From: Stenotrophomonas sp. SY1
Lineage (GTDB): Bacteria > Pseudomonadota > Gammaproteobacteria > Xanthomonadales > Xanthomonadaceae
DNA: 64,000 nucleotides
Direction: 5' to 3'
NCBI RefSeq assembly: GCF_021202945.1
Contig: NZ_JAJOYR010000001.1
Span: 1,116,001 to 1,180,000 of the forward strand
Below are positions 45,471 to 54,907 of the stretch, piece by piece; the first letter of the stretch is position 1; each line of letters begins with the position of its first letter. Both the position numbers and the translations under genes were made by a program. The notes below the pieces were generated by a model, which had not been told where the DNA came from, did no database searches, and saw nothing but the letters and a program-made list of their open reading frames with translations.

Positions 45471-45959
45471 TCAGACCGCCTCGAAGCGGTTCGCATCCAC
45501 GTTCTTGCGCACCTTGGTCGGGTCCCAGATGCGGCCGTTCATGGCGATGTACACGCCCGCCGGCAACGACTGCACTGCGCCGATCGCACAGCCGATGTTG
45601 AACTCGGCATCGGAGCCGCGGAAGCGGGCCGGGCTGAGCGCGCCGGTCATCACGATGGTCTTGCCGGGAATGGTCTGCAGCACCTTGCCGGTGGCGACCA
45701 TCGAATCGGTGCCGTGGGTGACCAGCACGTGGCGGGTGGGCTGGGCGGCGATGGTGGCGCGGATCAGCTCGCGGTCGTCATCGCTGATGTGCAGCGAATC
45801 CTTGCGCAGGATCGGAATGACGTTGAAGCGGAAGGTGACGCCCAGCTCGCGCAGGATCATGCCGATCTGCGGATCGCCGATCTGGTAGTCGGACTTGTCG
45901 TCGAAGTAGATCTTGTCGATCGTGCCGCCGGTGGTGACGACCAGGAGTTCTTCCATCAT
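45471..45959 (-). CDS. Single-domain asparaginase-like protein
   Basis: A 162-aa protein corresponding only to the N-terminal domain of L-asparaginases (full enzymes about 330 aa). Catalytic-type motifs are kept: TTGGTIDKIYFD (first Thr), VLVTHGTDSMVATG (Thr-Asp pair) and KTIVMTGALSPARF (Lys). The C-terminal domain that completes the active site is absent, so activity is uncertain. It ends cleanly in its own stop, so it looks like a stable short form rather than a truncation. The start is one of two adjacent ATGs (45959/45956) with AAGGAT upstream. Confidence 0.75.
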   Translation of the reverse strand: MMEELLVVTTGGTIDKIYFDDKSDYQIGDPQIGMILRELGVTFRFNVIPILRKDSLHISDDDRELIRATIAAQPTRHVLVTHGTDSMVATGKVLQTIPGKTIVMTGALSPARFRGSDAEFNIGCAIGAVQSLPAGVYIAMNGRIWDPTKVRKNVDANRFEAV

Positions 45960-46028
45960 TGCGGTAAATCCTTGCGGTGACTGCGTGCGGCGCCGTGCCG
46001 CGATGCTGCGCATGATAATCCAAGGCCC

Positions 46029-46160
46029 GTGGCACCGAGCCGCGCGCGGCCCCAATGCGGTAGCACCGAGCCGGGCTCGGCGCGGGCGTCAGCGGGAGGG
46101 CTTCAGCCGAGCATGGCCCGGCTCTACACGCAAGATCGGTCGAGCAGGGCTCGCCGCTAC
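46029..46160. repeat. Cluster of SMAG-type (GTAG) palindromic repeats
   Basis: At least three GTAG-headed stem-loops: one on the plus strand at 46060-46082 (GTAG, stem CCGAGC/GCTCGG) and two on the minus strand, 46127-46104 and 46160-46138. A degenerate copy starts at about 46029. This is the form of SMAG repeats described in Stenotrophomonas maltophilia. The GTAG at 46160-46157 supplies the TAG stop codon of the DUF2069 gene. Confidence 0.75.
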
Positions 46161-46507
46161 CGGGCCTGCTTGCGGGCAAACCGCGCCCGCACCCCGGGCA
46201 CGCTGACCAGGCCGATGATCAGCAACGACAGGCCAATCTCCAGCCACGCATACAAGGCAGCTTCGCGATGGGCCCAGGCGCTCATCACGCCGTGGCTGAA
46301 CCAGAACAGGGCCAGCACCCCGGCCCAGAACCGTGCCGCCGCACGTCGTGCGATCACCCCGGCCAGCAACAGCAGTGGCGGGACCACGAACACCAGCAGC
46401 ACCGCGGCCAGATGGCGGTCGCCACGGAACCACCAGCCGTAAAGCGCGGCCAGCAGCAGCAGCGCCAAGGCCAGTACGCCGTCACGCAGGCGGCTGGGGG
46501 GAGTCAT
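46157..46507 (-). CDS. DUF2069 membrane protein
   Basis: A 116-aa inner-membrane protein with four hydrophobic segments (GVLALALLLLAALYGWWF; LAAVLLVFVVPPLLLLAGVI; FWAGVLALFWFSHGVMSAW; LEIGLSLLIIGLVSV), matching DUF2069. Function unknown. The start overlaps the wrbA stop (ATGA). The stop codon TAG is part of a SMAG repeat, so the C-terminus may have been reset by repeat insertion. Confidence 0.8.
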   Translation of the reverse strand: MTPPSRLRDGVLALALLLLAALYGWWFRGDRHLAAVLLVFVVPPLLLLAGVIARRAAARFWAGVLALFWFSHGVMSAWAHREAALYAWLEIGLSLLIIGLVSVPGVRARFARKQAR

Positions 46508-47097
46508 TGCGCCAGGCGCCGGGCGATGTCGGCCACGCGCCGGCCCAGCACGCGTGCCAGGTGCGCCTCGTCGTCACTGGGCTGTGGGTCGTCCTGCGCG
46601 CCGGCCACATGGCTGGCGCCATAGGGTGTGCCGCCGGTGGTGGTGTGGCTCAACGCCGGCTCGGTGAACGGGATGCCGACGATCAGGCAACCGTGGTGCA
46701 GCAGTGGCACCTGCATCGACAGCAGCGTCGACTCCTGGCCGCCGTGCATCGAGGCGGTGGAGGTGAACACCGCCGCCGGCTTGCCGGCCAGCGTACCGTT
46801 CACCCATTCCGCGCCCAGGCCATCGAGGAAGTGCTTGACCGGCGCGGCCATGTTGCCGAACCGGGTGGGGCTGCCGAGCACGATGCCATCGCATTCGGCC
46901 AAGTCGGCGATCTCCACGTAGGGCGCGCCGTCCTCGGGCACCGGCGGGGCGCTGGTCTGGGTGACGGCGGCCACCGGCGGCACCGTGCGCAGGCGGGCGC
47001 TCATGCCGGGCACCTCGCCAATGCCACGCGCGATCTGCCGGGCCAGCCGGGCCACCGAGCCGCCACGGCTGTAGTACAGCACCAGAATTTCCGCCAT
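46504..47097 (-). CDS. wrbA: NAD(P)H:quinone oxidoreductase WrbA
   Basis: A 197-aa FMN flavoprotein carrying out two-electron quinone reduction. FMN loop YYSRGGSVARLARQIARGI; GSPTRFGNMAAPVKHFLD; FTSTASMHGGQESTLLSM; TTTGGTPYGASHVAG. The start MAEILVLYYS at 47097 matches family proteins; an in-frame ATG at 47109 would add four residues. It is followed by a coupled DUF2069 gene. In the same family of flavodoxin folds as the gene at 12898. Confidence 0.93.
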   Translation of the reverse strand: MAEILVLYYSRGGSVARLARQIARGIGEVPGMSARLRTVPPVAAVTQTSAPPVPEDGAPYVEIADLAECDGIVLGSPTRFGNMAAPVKHFLDGLGAEWVNGTLAGKPAAVFTSTASMHGGQESTLLSMQVPLLHHGCLIVGIPFTEPALSHTTTGGTPYGASHVAGAQDDPQPSDDEAHLARVLGRRVADIARRLAQ

Positions 47098-47174
47098 CAC
47101 ACCATCCATTCATCACGCAGGAGCCCGCAGTATCGGCGATGCGGGCCGCGCTTTGTATCGGGTACCCTTGCCGC

Positions 47175-48449
47175 ATGGAACCACTGGACACACTCAATCT
47201 ATGGATGGAGCGCCTGCGCGACAGGGCGCGGAACATCAGCTTCGCGCGCTTCCTGTGGTGCCGCTTCCTGGATGACCGCCTGTTCCAGGCCGCCGGTTCA
47301 CTGGCTTACACCACCGTGTTTGCGCTGGTGCCATTGGCGATCGTGGTGTTCGGGGTGCTGTCGGCATTCCCGATGTTCGACCGCTGGAGCGAGGCGCTGA
47401 GCAACTTTGTGTTCTCCAACTTCGTGCCGTCGGCCGCGCGCGCTGCCGAGGGCTATCTGCGCCAGTTCTCGGCCAGTGCCGGGCAGCTGACGGCTGCCGG
47501 TTTCATTGCGTTGGTGGTGTCGTTGCTGATCACCCTCAACAGCGTCGAGCAGACCTTCAACCGCATTTGGCGGGTGGCCTCGGCGCGCCCCCAACTGACC
47601 CGTTTCCTGGTTTATTGGACCGTGCTGACCTTGGGGGCGCTGATGGCGGCCGCATCGCTTGCGGTCTCGGCCAAGGTGTTGTCGCTGCCGTTGTTCGGCA
47701 CCACCGAAGGCCGTTGGCTGGCCGATCTGGGCCTGCGCCTGGCACCGGTGGTGATCGAGTTCGCAAGCGTGGTGCTGATCTACCGCGTGGTCCCGCACCA
47801 CACAGTGAAGTGGCACCACGCCATTCCGGGCGCGCTGCTGGCAGTGCTGATGCTGGAGCTGGTGAAGTGGGGTATGGGCCTTTATCTGGGCAGCTTCCAG
47901 TCCTATCAGAAGTTGTATGGCACGGTGGCGTTCGTGCCGATCCTGTTGCTGTGGATCTACCTGGGTTGGGTATCGGTGCTGCTGGGGGCTTCGCTGGCCT
48001 CGTCGATTGCAGCCTTCCGTTACCAGCCGGCAGCACTGCGCTTGCCGCAGGGCAGCGAGCTGTACGGGCTGCTGCGCCTGCTCGGCCGCTTCCGCCAGGC
48101 GCGGCAGCAAGGGCAGGGGTTGGACGAGGAGCAGATACTGGCGTTGGAGCCGATGCTCACCGATTCGCTGCTGCAACAGCTGCTCGAGCAGATGGAATGC
48201 ATCAAGTTGCTGCGTCGCGATGAGCAGGGCCAATGGCTGCTGGCCCGCGACCTGAACCGCATCACCCTTCACGAGTTGTACGAAAGCACCCAGCTGCGCA
48301 TCCCCGTAGCCGAGGAATACCTGCCGTTCCGTGACGACAGCCTGGGACAGGCTGCCTGCCGCGCGCTGGACGAGCTGCGCGTGCCATTGCGCGCGCTGCT
48401 CAAGCGCCCCGTGGACGACATCTACGCAGATACCGGAGAACACCGATGA
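47175..48449 (+). CDS. YihY/BrkB family membrane protein
   Basis: A 424-aa protein of the YihY (BrkB/UPF0761) family. Six or so membrane helices lie in the first 290 residues, with AYTTVFALVPLAIVVFGVLS, NSVEQTFNRIWRV, WHHAIPGALLAVLMLEL and YGTVAFVPILLLWIYLGW. A C-terminal soluble winged-helix-like region (ITLHELYESTQLRIPVAEEY) follows. Older labels 'ribonuclease BN' for this family are wrong. Start at 47175. The stop overlaps the thioredoxin-like gene (ATGA). Confidence 0.87.
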   Translation: MEPLDTLNLWMERLRDRARNISFARFLWCRFLDDRLFQAAGSLAYTTVFALVPLAIVVFGVLSAFPMFDRWSEALSNFVFSNFVPSAARAAEGYLRQFSASAGQLTAAGFIALVVSLLITLNSVEQTFNRIWRVASARPQLTRFLVYWTVLTLGALMAAASLAVSAKVLSLPLFGTTEGRWLADLGLRLAPVVIEFASVVLIYRVVPHHTVKWHHAIPGALLAVLMLELVKWGMGLYLGSFQSYQKLYGTVAFVPILLLWIYLGWVSVLLGASLASSIAAFRYQPAALRLPQGSELYGLLRLLGRFRQARQQGQGLDEEQILALEPMLTDSLLQQLLEQMECIKLLRRDEQGQWLLARDLNRITLHELYESTQLRIPVAEEYLPFRDDSLGQAACRALDELRVPLRALLKRPVDDIYADTGEHR

Positions 48450-49018
48450 ATCGCAGTTTGTTTCTCCTTGCGCTGCTGGCGCTGACGCTGGCTGGCTGCA
48501 AACCGCAGGCGCCGACTGCTGCACCCGACCCGGCCACGCCGACGCCGACGCCGCAGGCCACCACGCCGGCCGCGCCGGCTACCGAAGTCGTGCCGCAGAC
48601 GGCAGAGGTGCCGCAGTTGCAGGTGCAGACGGTGGATGGAGCGGCCTACGACCTGGCCACCCATCGCGGTCAGTGGGTGGTGGTCAACTTCTGGGCGACC
48701 TGGTGCGCACCATGCCTGCAGGAAATGCCGGAGTTGTCGGCCCTGCACGCCATGCGCGGCAATGTCGAAGTGCTGGGGCTGGCCTACGAGGACATCGAGC
48801 TGGACGAGATGCAGGCGTTCCTGAAGGAACACCCGGTGGCGTATCCGATCGCCATCATCGACACCTACGCCCCGCCCAAGGATTTCGCCACGCCGCGCGG
48901 TTTGCCGATGACCTACCTGATCGCACCGGACGGCAAGATCGCCAAGCAGTTCCTCGGGCCGGTCAATGCCCATGACATCGAACAGGCGATCAGCGCCGCC
49001 GGTGGCAAGGCGGTCTGA
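48446..49018 (+). CDS. TlpA/ResA-like thioredoxin lipoprotein
   Basis: A 190-aa lipoprotein: lipobox LTLAGC with Cys18, then a Pro/Thr/Ala-rich linker (to about 45), then a thioredoxin fold with active site WATWCAPCLQEMPEL and the cis-Pro loop GLPMTYLIAPDGKIA. Likely a membrane-anchored periplasmic thiol-disulfide protein. ATG overlaps the YihY stop, so they are coupled. Confidence 0.87.
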   Translation: MNRSLFLLALLALTLAGCKPQAPTAAPDPATPTPTPQATTPAAPATEVVPQTAEVPQLQVQTVDGAAYDLATHRGQWVVVNFWATWCAPCLQEMPELSALHAMRGNVEVLGLAYEDIELDEMQAFLKEHPVAYPIAIIDTYAPPKDFATPRGLPMTYLIAPDGKIAKQFLGPVNAHDIEQAISAAGGKAV

Positions 49019-49034
49019 GCAGGCTGCACGACGC

Positions 49035-49472
49035 ATGGAGTTGATCGAGCGTATCCGGCAGGCCTGGGGCTGGACCGGCCTGCAACCGGATCAGGTGGTG
49101 GGCGAGAACCCCTTCGGTAACCTGATGATCAAGGACCATGACGGCAGCTACTGGCGGCTGTGCCCGGAGGATCTTTACTGCCGGCCAGTTGCCGAAGACC
49201 GCGCGGCACTGGATGCGCTGTCGCGTGAGCAGGAATTCCTGCAGGACTGGCACATGGCTGGACTGGTGCAGCTTGCCGAGCAGCAACTTGGCCGGCCAGC
49301 GCCTGGCCACTGTTACTGCCTGAAGGTTCCCGGTGTACTGGGAGGTGCCTACGGCGAGGACAACCTGGCGGTGATAGCACTGCAGGAGCTCATCGCCGCT
49401 TCGGGCAGCTTGGCCAAGCAGATCGCCCACCTGCCGGACGGCGCGCAGGTAAGGCTGACGGTTGTGGATTGA
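49035..49472 (+). CDS. DUF1851 / Tdi1-type protein
   Basis: A 145-aa soluble protein. NPFGNLMIKDHDGSYWRLCP and a C-terminal GAYGEDNLAVIALQELIAAS match the DUF1851 (T6SS immunity Tdi1 C-terminal) family. No effector or type VI secretion gene is in view, so an immunity role cannot be claimed. Start MELIERIRQAWGWTG at 49035, 16 nt after the lipoprotein stop; probably the third gene of the yihY unit. Confidence 0.75.
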   Translation: MELIERIRQAWGWTGLQPDQVVGENPFGNLMIKDHDGSYWRLCPEDLYCRPVAEDRAALDALSREQEFLQDWHMAGLVQLAEQQLGRPAPGHCYCLKVPGVLGGAYGEDNLAVIALQELIAASGSLAKQIAHLPDGAQVRLTVVD

Positions 49473-49533
49473 TCGGCAAGGTTGCCTGGCATCCACCGCA
49501 CGAGAAGGCGTCTATTTCCCCGCGCCGCAATAT

Positions 49534-50319
49534 TCACCCGGCATCGGTCGCAATCTGGGGAATCGGCTTCACCGCGCCGTAGGTTTCCTTCTTTGGCTTG
49601 CCCTTCAGCGGCGGCAGTTCAACCAGGGGCTCGTCCACGCGGGTATCGGGCAGGCGGTCGAGCAGGTCGCGGATCAGGGTCAGGCGTCCGCGTTTCTGGT
49701 CATTGAAATCCACCAGCGTCCACGGGGCATGCAGCGTGTGGGTGGCCTGCAACATGGCTTCGCGGGCCTGGGTGTAATCGGCGTATGCCAGGCGTGATTG
49801 CAGGTCCACCGGCGACAGTTTCCAGCCCTTGAGTGGATCTTCGCGGCGTTCGGCAAAACGCTTTTCCTGCTGTTGCTGGTCCACGCACAGCCAGTACTTG
49901 AACAGCAGGATGCCGTCATCGACCAGCAGCTTCTCGAAGACCGGCGCCTGCTGGAGGAACGCCTGGTACTGCGTGTCGCTGCAATAGCCCATCACTTTCT
50001 CAACGCCGGCGCGGTTGTACCAGCTGCGGTCCATCAGCACGATCTCGCCGGCCGCAGGCAGGTGGGCGATATGGCGCTGGAAATACCATTGCGTGTTCTC
50101 GCGCTCGGTCGGCTTGGGCAGGGCGACGACACGGCATTGACGCGGATTGAGATGCTTGGCCACGTCCTGGATCACGCCACCCTTGCCGGCAGTGTCGCGG
50201 CCTTCAAATATCGCCAGCACGCGCTGCCCGCAGTGCTGGGCCCAGCGCGCCATGTTGGCCAGTTCCAGCTGCATGGGTTCCAGCAGCTGTTCGTATTCCT
50301 TGCGCTTGAGCTTGGCCAT
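49534..50319 (-). CDS. ppk2: Polyphosphate kinase 2
   Basis: A 261-aa class I PPK2 that uses polyphosphate to phosphorylate nucleoside diphosphates. Walker A FEGRDTAGKGGVI, Walker B and lid DRSWYNRAGVEKVMG, FEKLLVDDGILLFKYWL and the C-terminal block LTLIRDLLDRLP are present. Single gene with its own start at 50319, 44 nt downstream of the glycosyltransferase gene on the same strand. Confidence 0.93.
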   Translation of the reverse strand: MAKLKRKEYEQLLEPMQLELANMARWAQHCGQRVLAIFEGRDTAGKGGVIQDVAKHLNPRQCRVVALPKPTERENTQWYFQRHIAHLPAAGEIVLMDRSWYNRAGVEKVMGYCSDTQYQAFLQQAPVFEKLLVDDGILLFKYWLCVDQQQQEKRFAERREDPLKGWKLSPVDLQSRLAYADYTQAREAMLQATHTLHAPWTLVDFNDQKRGRLTLIRDLLDRLPDTRVDEPLVELPPLKGKPKKETYGAVKPIPQIATDAG

Positions 50320-50363
50320 GGTTGCTCCTGGTCCGGAAATGGCGAGCCTAGCGCAGTGATGTG

Positions 50364-52076
50364 TCAGACGGCGTCAGCGCCTTGCCAGCCCTGTTCGCGG
50401 GCCAGCTGTTGCAGCAGCGTGGCCAGGTCCTGGGCAAAGCCGCGCATGTCGAACAGACTGGTGTTTTCGCGCGCTTCGGCAAGCTTGCGGCGCAGCGCCT
50501 GCAACGCCATGGGGTCGTTGCCGAGTGCGATGGCGGTTGCAACGAAGGCGCGATCGTCGGCTACGTTCATCTGCGCCAGGCCCAGATGGTGGTTGAGGCT
50601 GCCGGCCACGCGCGCGGCGAAGGTTTCGCCGGGAGCGGTCAGCACCGGGCAACCGGCCCACAGCGCATCCGATGCGGTGGTGTGCGCGTTGTACGGATGT
50701 GTGTCCAGGAACAGATCGGCATGGCGGTAACGGGCCAGGTACTGCGGATGCGGCAGCTTGCGCATGAACACCAGTCGCGTCGGCTCCACGCCCTGTTGGC
50801 GGGCCACTTCGCGCAACCGTTCATCGGCCTTGCCGGGGCCGGACAGCAGCCACAACACGCTGCCGGGCACACCCTTGAGGACCTGCAGCAGCCGGTCCAC
50901 GCTGCGCGGGTTGAGCTTGTAGCTGTTGTTGAAGCAGCACAGCACCACGCCCTGTTCGGGCAGGCCGCAATCACTTCGTGATGGAGGTTGCTCCACCACG
51001 CGGGTGTTGTCCGAAGGCTGGAAGGCGCGCGGCAGGCGCAGCACGTTTTCACTGAATGCCGGTTCCAGCCGGGCGGGCAGCACGAAGTCATCGGCCAGCA
51101 CATGATCGATCCAGGGCGCACCGGACGTGCCCGGATACGCCAGCCAGTTGATCTGCACCGGCGCCGGCCGCATGGCCAGTACTTCGGGCGTGCCACCACC
51201 GCCCCAGCCGCGCAGGTCGAACAGGATGTCGATGCCGGCTTCGCGGATGCGATTGGCGATGCTGGAGTGCGGCTGCCCTTCCACGTCGTGCAAGGTGTGC
51301 GCGGCATCGTGCAGGCGTTGCCGGATACGGCTGTTGTCGTAGCGGTTGAGGGCGAACAGATGTATCTGCAACTGCGGGTGCGCACGCAGCTGCTCGAACA
51401 GCGCCACGGTCAGCAGTCCGGTGGGATGGGCGCCGAATCCGTTGGAGAGGAAGCCAACACGCAACGGCCCGTTCTGCCGCACTGCGCTGGGGGGCAGCTG
51501 CGGGATAGCCTGCGCCAATACCTGCGCGCGTTGTCGCGCACACGCCAGTTGTTCGGCTGCACTGGCGTCCTCGCTGAGGAAGGCAAATGGCTCTACTGCC
51601 GGATTGCCTTGGGCCACCGCGCTGCGCACTTGCCGAGACAGGCTGTCCAGATCGCGCCAGTCACACAGGCGGCGTTGCCAGTTCAGGCGCTGCGCAGCCA
51701 TGTAGGCCTCGCCCGGTGCCAGTGCATGGGCGCGGCGATAGGCCTCGGCGGCGGCCTCGGGTTGGTTGGCGTCTTCCAGTACATGACCAAGCCACAACGC
51801 CATGCCCGGATGTTGCGGGGCGAGTTGGCAGGCGCGTTGCAGCGCGGTAGCCGCTTCGTCGTAACGGCCCTGCATCCAGTGGGCACGCCCGAGGCGGGCG
51901 AGGGCCTCGGGATGCTCGGGGTGCAATTGCAGTGCGCGGCGTGCGGCGGCTTCACCGGCGCCGACATCGCCTTCGCCGAGTTCCGCATCGGCGAGCATCA
52001 CCCAGGCGATGAAATCGGAAGGCTGGCGGCTGACAGCGGCGCGCAGCTGCTCGCGTTGGCTTGGGGGATTGGGCAT
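50364..52076 (-). CDS. TPR protein with O-GlcNAc-transferase-like (SPINDLY/GT41) domain
   Basis: A 570-aa protein. Residues about 1-190 hold TPRs (LADAELGEGDVGAGEAAARR; WLGHVLEDANQPEAAAEAYR). From about 225 a GT41 domain follows, with RVGFLSNGFGAHPTG, DILFDLRGWGGGGTPEVLAM, QINWLAYPGTSGAPWIDHVL and DLFLDTHPYNAHTTASDAL. Expected to glycosylate a protein or peptide held by the TPRs. Start MPNPPSQREQLR at 52076. Together with the TPR-sulfotransferase at 34636 it makes two TPR-linked transferases in the window. Confidence 0.87.
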   Translation of the reverse strand: MPNPPSQREQLRAAVSRQPSDFIAWVMLADAELGEGDVGAGEAAARRALQLHPEHPEALARLGRAHWMQGRYDEAATALQRACQLAPQHPGMALWLGHVLEDANQPEAAAEAYRRAHALAPGEAYMAAQRLNWQRRLCDWRDLDSLSRQVRSAVAQGNPAVEPFAFLSEDASAAEQLACARQRAQVLAQAIPQLPPSAVRQNGPLRVGFLSNGFGAHPTGLLTVALFEQLRAHPQLQIHLFALNRYDNSRIRQRLHDAAHTLHDVEGQPHSSIANRIREAGIDILFDLRGWGGGGTPEVLAMRPAPVQINWLAYPGTSGAPWIDHVLADDFVLPARLEPAFSENVLRLPRAFQPSDNTRVVEQPPSRSDCGLPEQGVVLCCFNNSYKLNPRSVDRLLQVLKGVPGSVLWLLSGPGKADERLREVARQQGVEPTRLVFMRKLPHPQYLARYRHADLFLDTHPYNAHTTASDALWAGCPVLTAPGETFAARVAGSLNHHLGLAQMNVADDRAFVATAIALGNDPMALQALRRKLAEARENTSLFDMRGFAQDLATLLQQLAREQGWQGADAV

Positions 52077-52493
52077 TGGATCAGGCAGCGGTGAATGCAA
52101 TGAGCGTGATTTTGCCGTGCATGCCGGGCTTTTGCTTGGCTCCTCTGGTTCTGCTGAGAGGGAGGGCATGCTTGGGGAAGCGGCTGTTGCTTGCGCCCCC
52201 TCCCTTTCGCGCAGCGAAGGGGAGGGTTGGGGAGGGGTAGCTCTGCCTCTGCCTTTGCAGTTGCCGTTGCCGTTGCTCTGGCATTTGACGTGCCGGCTCC
52301 GTCGCAGCGGAAGGGGCCCGGTACGTCAAATGCCGGACAACAGCGGGAGCCAAAGCGACAGACAGGGCCAAAGCACGAAGCTCAAAGCTCAAAGCTCAAA
52401 GCGCCCCCTCCCCAGCCCTCCCCTGTGCTTTGCACAAGGGAGGGGGCGAAGCCAAGGCCAAGCCAAGATCAAGCGAAGCTAAAGCCGCCTTGC
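52077..52493. repeat. Repeat island upstream of the TPR-glycosyltransferase gene
   Basis: No gene is supported in these 417 nt. It contains two copies of the CCCTCCC-type palindrome (52193-52240 and, inverted, 52403-52448), and a 17-bp inverted repeat (GGCATTTGACGTGCCGG at 52280-52296 and its near-complement at 52318-52334, one mismatch). There is also a 7-nt tandem repeat AGCTCAA, three units at about 52379-52399. Confidence 0.65.
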
Positions 52494-53579
52494 TCAGCTG
52501 CCCTCGGCCAGCCGCGCCAGTTCGTCCACCTGATGCTCGTGCTGCAGGCGGCTCACCAGCGCATCCAGATCACCTTCGATGATGTTGGGCAGGTCGTACA
52601 GGGTCAGGCCTTCGACGCGGTGGTCGGTGATCCGCCCCTGCGGGAAGCTGTAGGTGCGGATGCGTTGGCTGCGGTCGCCGCTGCCTACCTGCAAACGGCG
52701 CGATTCGGCCTGTGCTGCCGCCTGCTTGCTGCGCTCGGCATCCAGTAACTGGGCTTTCAGGCGCTTCATCGCCTTGTCGCGGTTGGCGTGCTGGCTGCGT
52801 TCGGTCTGGCACTCGACCACCACGCCGCTCGGCACGTGGGTGATGCGGATCGCAGATTCGGTCTTGTTGACGTGCTGCCCGCCGGCACCGGAAGAGCGGA
52901 ACGTATCCACTTTCAGGTCCGCCGGGTTGATGACGATCTCTTCCACATCGTCGGCTTCGGGAATGATCGCCACCGTGGCCGCGGAGGTGTGGATGCGGCC
53001 CTGCGACTCGGTGGCGGGCACGCGTTGCACGCGGTGGGTGCCGGACTCGAATTTCAGTTTGGAATAGGCCCCGCGACCGACCACGCGTGCCACGATTTCC
53101 TTGTAACCGCCGTGCTCGCCGGGGTTGTCGGATTCGATCTCGACTTTCCAGCCCTGTCGTTCGGCATAACGTGCGTACATGCGGAACAGGTCGCCGGCGA
53201 AGATCGCCGCCTCGTCGCCGCCAGTGCCGGCGCGGACTTCCAGGAACAGGTTGCCCTCATCACGCGGGTCACGTGGCACCAGCAGCAGCGCGAGTTCCTC
53301 GTCCAGGGCCAGAAGGCGCGCCTGGGCGCTGCTGATTTCCTCTTCAGCCAGCTCGCGCAGTTCCGGGTCGGCGCGCATGGCTTCGGCCGAAGCAAGGTCG
53401 GCCTTGGCGCGGGTCTCTTCAGCCAGCGCGTTGGCGACGGGTTCAAGCTGTGCGAATTCGCGGGAGAAGTTGCGGAAGCGCTCGTTGTCGGCAACTACGT
53501 CCGGTTCGGAGAGCAGGCGTTCCAGTTCTTCACGGCGCTCGGCCAGTGCCAGCAACTTACGGCGCAGGGTCGGCGTCAT
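52494..53579 (-). CDS. prfA: Peptide chain release factor 1
   Basis: A 361-aa RF1 that ends translation at UAA and UAG. The GGQ motif is in [17 protein letters not shown]; the PAT-type stop-recognition motif is in [18 protein letters not shown]; the C-terminal [18 protein letters not shown] block is present. Its first 23 nt overlap the hemA end, the usual hemA-prfA operon. Its glutamine modifier PrmC is encoded at 19353 rather than next to it as in enterics. Confidence 0.97.
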   Translation of the reverse strand: MTPTLRRKLLALAERREELERLLSEPDVVADNERFRNFSREFAQLEPVANALAEETRAKADLASAEAMRADPELRELAEEEISSAQARLLALDEELALLLVPRDPRDEGNLFLEVRAGTGGDEAAIFAGDLFRMYARYAERQGWKVEIESDNPGEHGGYKEIVARVVGRGAYSKLKFESGTHRVQRVPATESQGRIHTSAATVAIIPEADDVEEIVINPADLKVDTFRSSGAGGQHVNKTESAIRITHVPSGVVVECQTERSQHANRDKAMKRLKAQLLDAERSKQAAAQAESRRLQVGSGDRSQRIRTYSFPQGRITDHRVEGLTLYDLPNIIEGDLDALVSRLQHEHQVDELARLAEGS

Positions 53580-54840
53580 CGGTCCTCGCTACGGGGTGTT
53601 GATATCCGGGCGTGGCCGGGAACAGGCGCTCTGCGGCGCGGGTGAGTTCAGTGTCACCCTGCTGCGCCGCTTCGCGCAATGCGGCCGTAGGCGGATGCAG
53701 CAGGCGGTTGGTCAGGCCGTGCGCGAGTTGCTCCAGCACCTCGTCGGCGGATTTGCCATGCGCCAGCTGCTGGCGCGCCTTGGCCAGCATTTCGCTGCGG
53801 GTGGCTTCGCCAAAGGCGCGCAGCTGCTTGATCGGCGTCTGCAACTGGGTGGCGCGCAGGTTTTCCAGGTAGCGGCCAACCTGCAGGTTGATGATGGTCT
53901 CGGCTTCGGCGGCAGCTTCGCGGCGGCTGCGTCGGTTCTCTTCCACCGCGCGCTCCATGTCGTCAACGGTGTACAGATAGGCGTCGGACAGCTTGCCGAC
54001 TTCGGCCTCGATGTCGCGCGGCACGGCCAGGTCGAACAGCAGCATCGGTTTGTGCTTGCGCGAACCCAGCGCCGTGGCGACATGGCGGTGCAGGATCACC
54101 GGTTCGCGCGCGGCGGTGGCGGAGAACACCACGTCCGCTTCGCCCAGGTGGCGCTCCAGTTCGGTCAATGGCAGGGCCACGCCGCCATGGCGGCTGGCCA
54201 GATCCTGCGCATGGGCCAAGGTGCGGTTGGCGATCAGCAGGCGCTTCACCCGGGCTTCGCTCAGGTGCTTGGCCGCCAGTTCGATGGTTTCGCCGGCGCC
54301 GACCAGCAGCACCGTGGATTCGTCCATGCGTGCGAACGAGTCCTGCGCCAGCCGCACCGCGGTGGAGGCCACCGAGACGGGATTGGCGCCGACGCGGGTA
54401 TCGGTCCGGGCCCGCTTGGCCACCGAGAAGGCCTGCTGGAACAGGCGGTCGAGCTGCTGGCCGATGGCGCCGTTGTCATGTGCCAGTGCCCAGGCGTCCT
54501 TCACCTGGCCCAGGATCTGCGGTTCGCCCAGCACCATCGAATCCAGGCCGGTGGCCACGCGGAACAGATGGCGCACGGCCTCGCTGTCGCTGTGCTGGTA
54601 CAGATAGCCATGCAGGTCACCGGCGTGATGCTGCAGCCAGTGCTCAAGGGCCTGGCCGTCCTCTGCCACGGCGTACAGCTCGGTGCGATTGCAGGTGGAC
54701 AGCAGCACCGCTTCGGCCAGTTGTGGCGACTGGCGCAACGAATCGAGCGCGCGCGGCAGCGCGTCGCCGCCAAAGGCAGCCCGTTCGCGCAGTTCCACCG
54801 GCGCTGTCTGGTGATTCAGTCCTAGCACCCACAGGGTCAT
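53557..54840 (-). CDS. hemA: Glutamyl-tRNA reductase
   Basis: A 427-aa NADPH-dependent enzyme that reduces Glu-tRNA to glutamate-1-semialdehyde, the first step of tetrapyrrole synthesis. The catalytic Cys is in [49 protein letters not shown] and [11 protein letters not shown] are present. Divergent from the TPR-lolB-ispE operon across 67 nt, and overlapping prfA. Confidence 0.97.
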   Translation of the reverse strand: MTLWVLGLNHQTAPVELRERAAFGGDALPRALDSLRQSPQLAEAVLLSTCNRTELYAVAEDGQALEHWLQHHAGDLHGYLYQHSDSEAVRHLFRVATGLDSMVLGEPQILGQVKDAWALAHDNGAIGQQLDRLFQQAFSVAKRARTDTRVGANPVSVASTAVRLAQDSFARMDESTVLLVGAGETIELAAKHLSEARVKRLLIANRTLAHAQDLASRHGGVALPLTELERHLGEADVVFSATAAREPVILHRHVATALGSRKHKPMLLFDLAVPRDIEAEVGKLSDAYLYTVDDMERAVEENRRSRREAAAEAETIINLQVGRYLENLRATQLQTPIKQLRAFGEATRSEMLAKARQQLAHGKSADEVLEQLAHGLTNRLLHPPTAALREAAQQGDTELTRAAERLFPATPGYQHPVARTDDADPAP

Positions 54841-54907
54841 CTGTTCAGTTGCTTGCGATAAGCTGCTGGCTGTTGAAGGCCGCCATTTTACGGCCCGGTC
54901 GCGTCAG

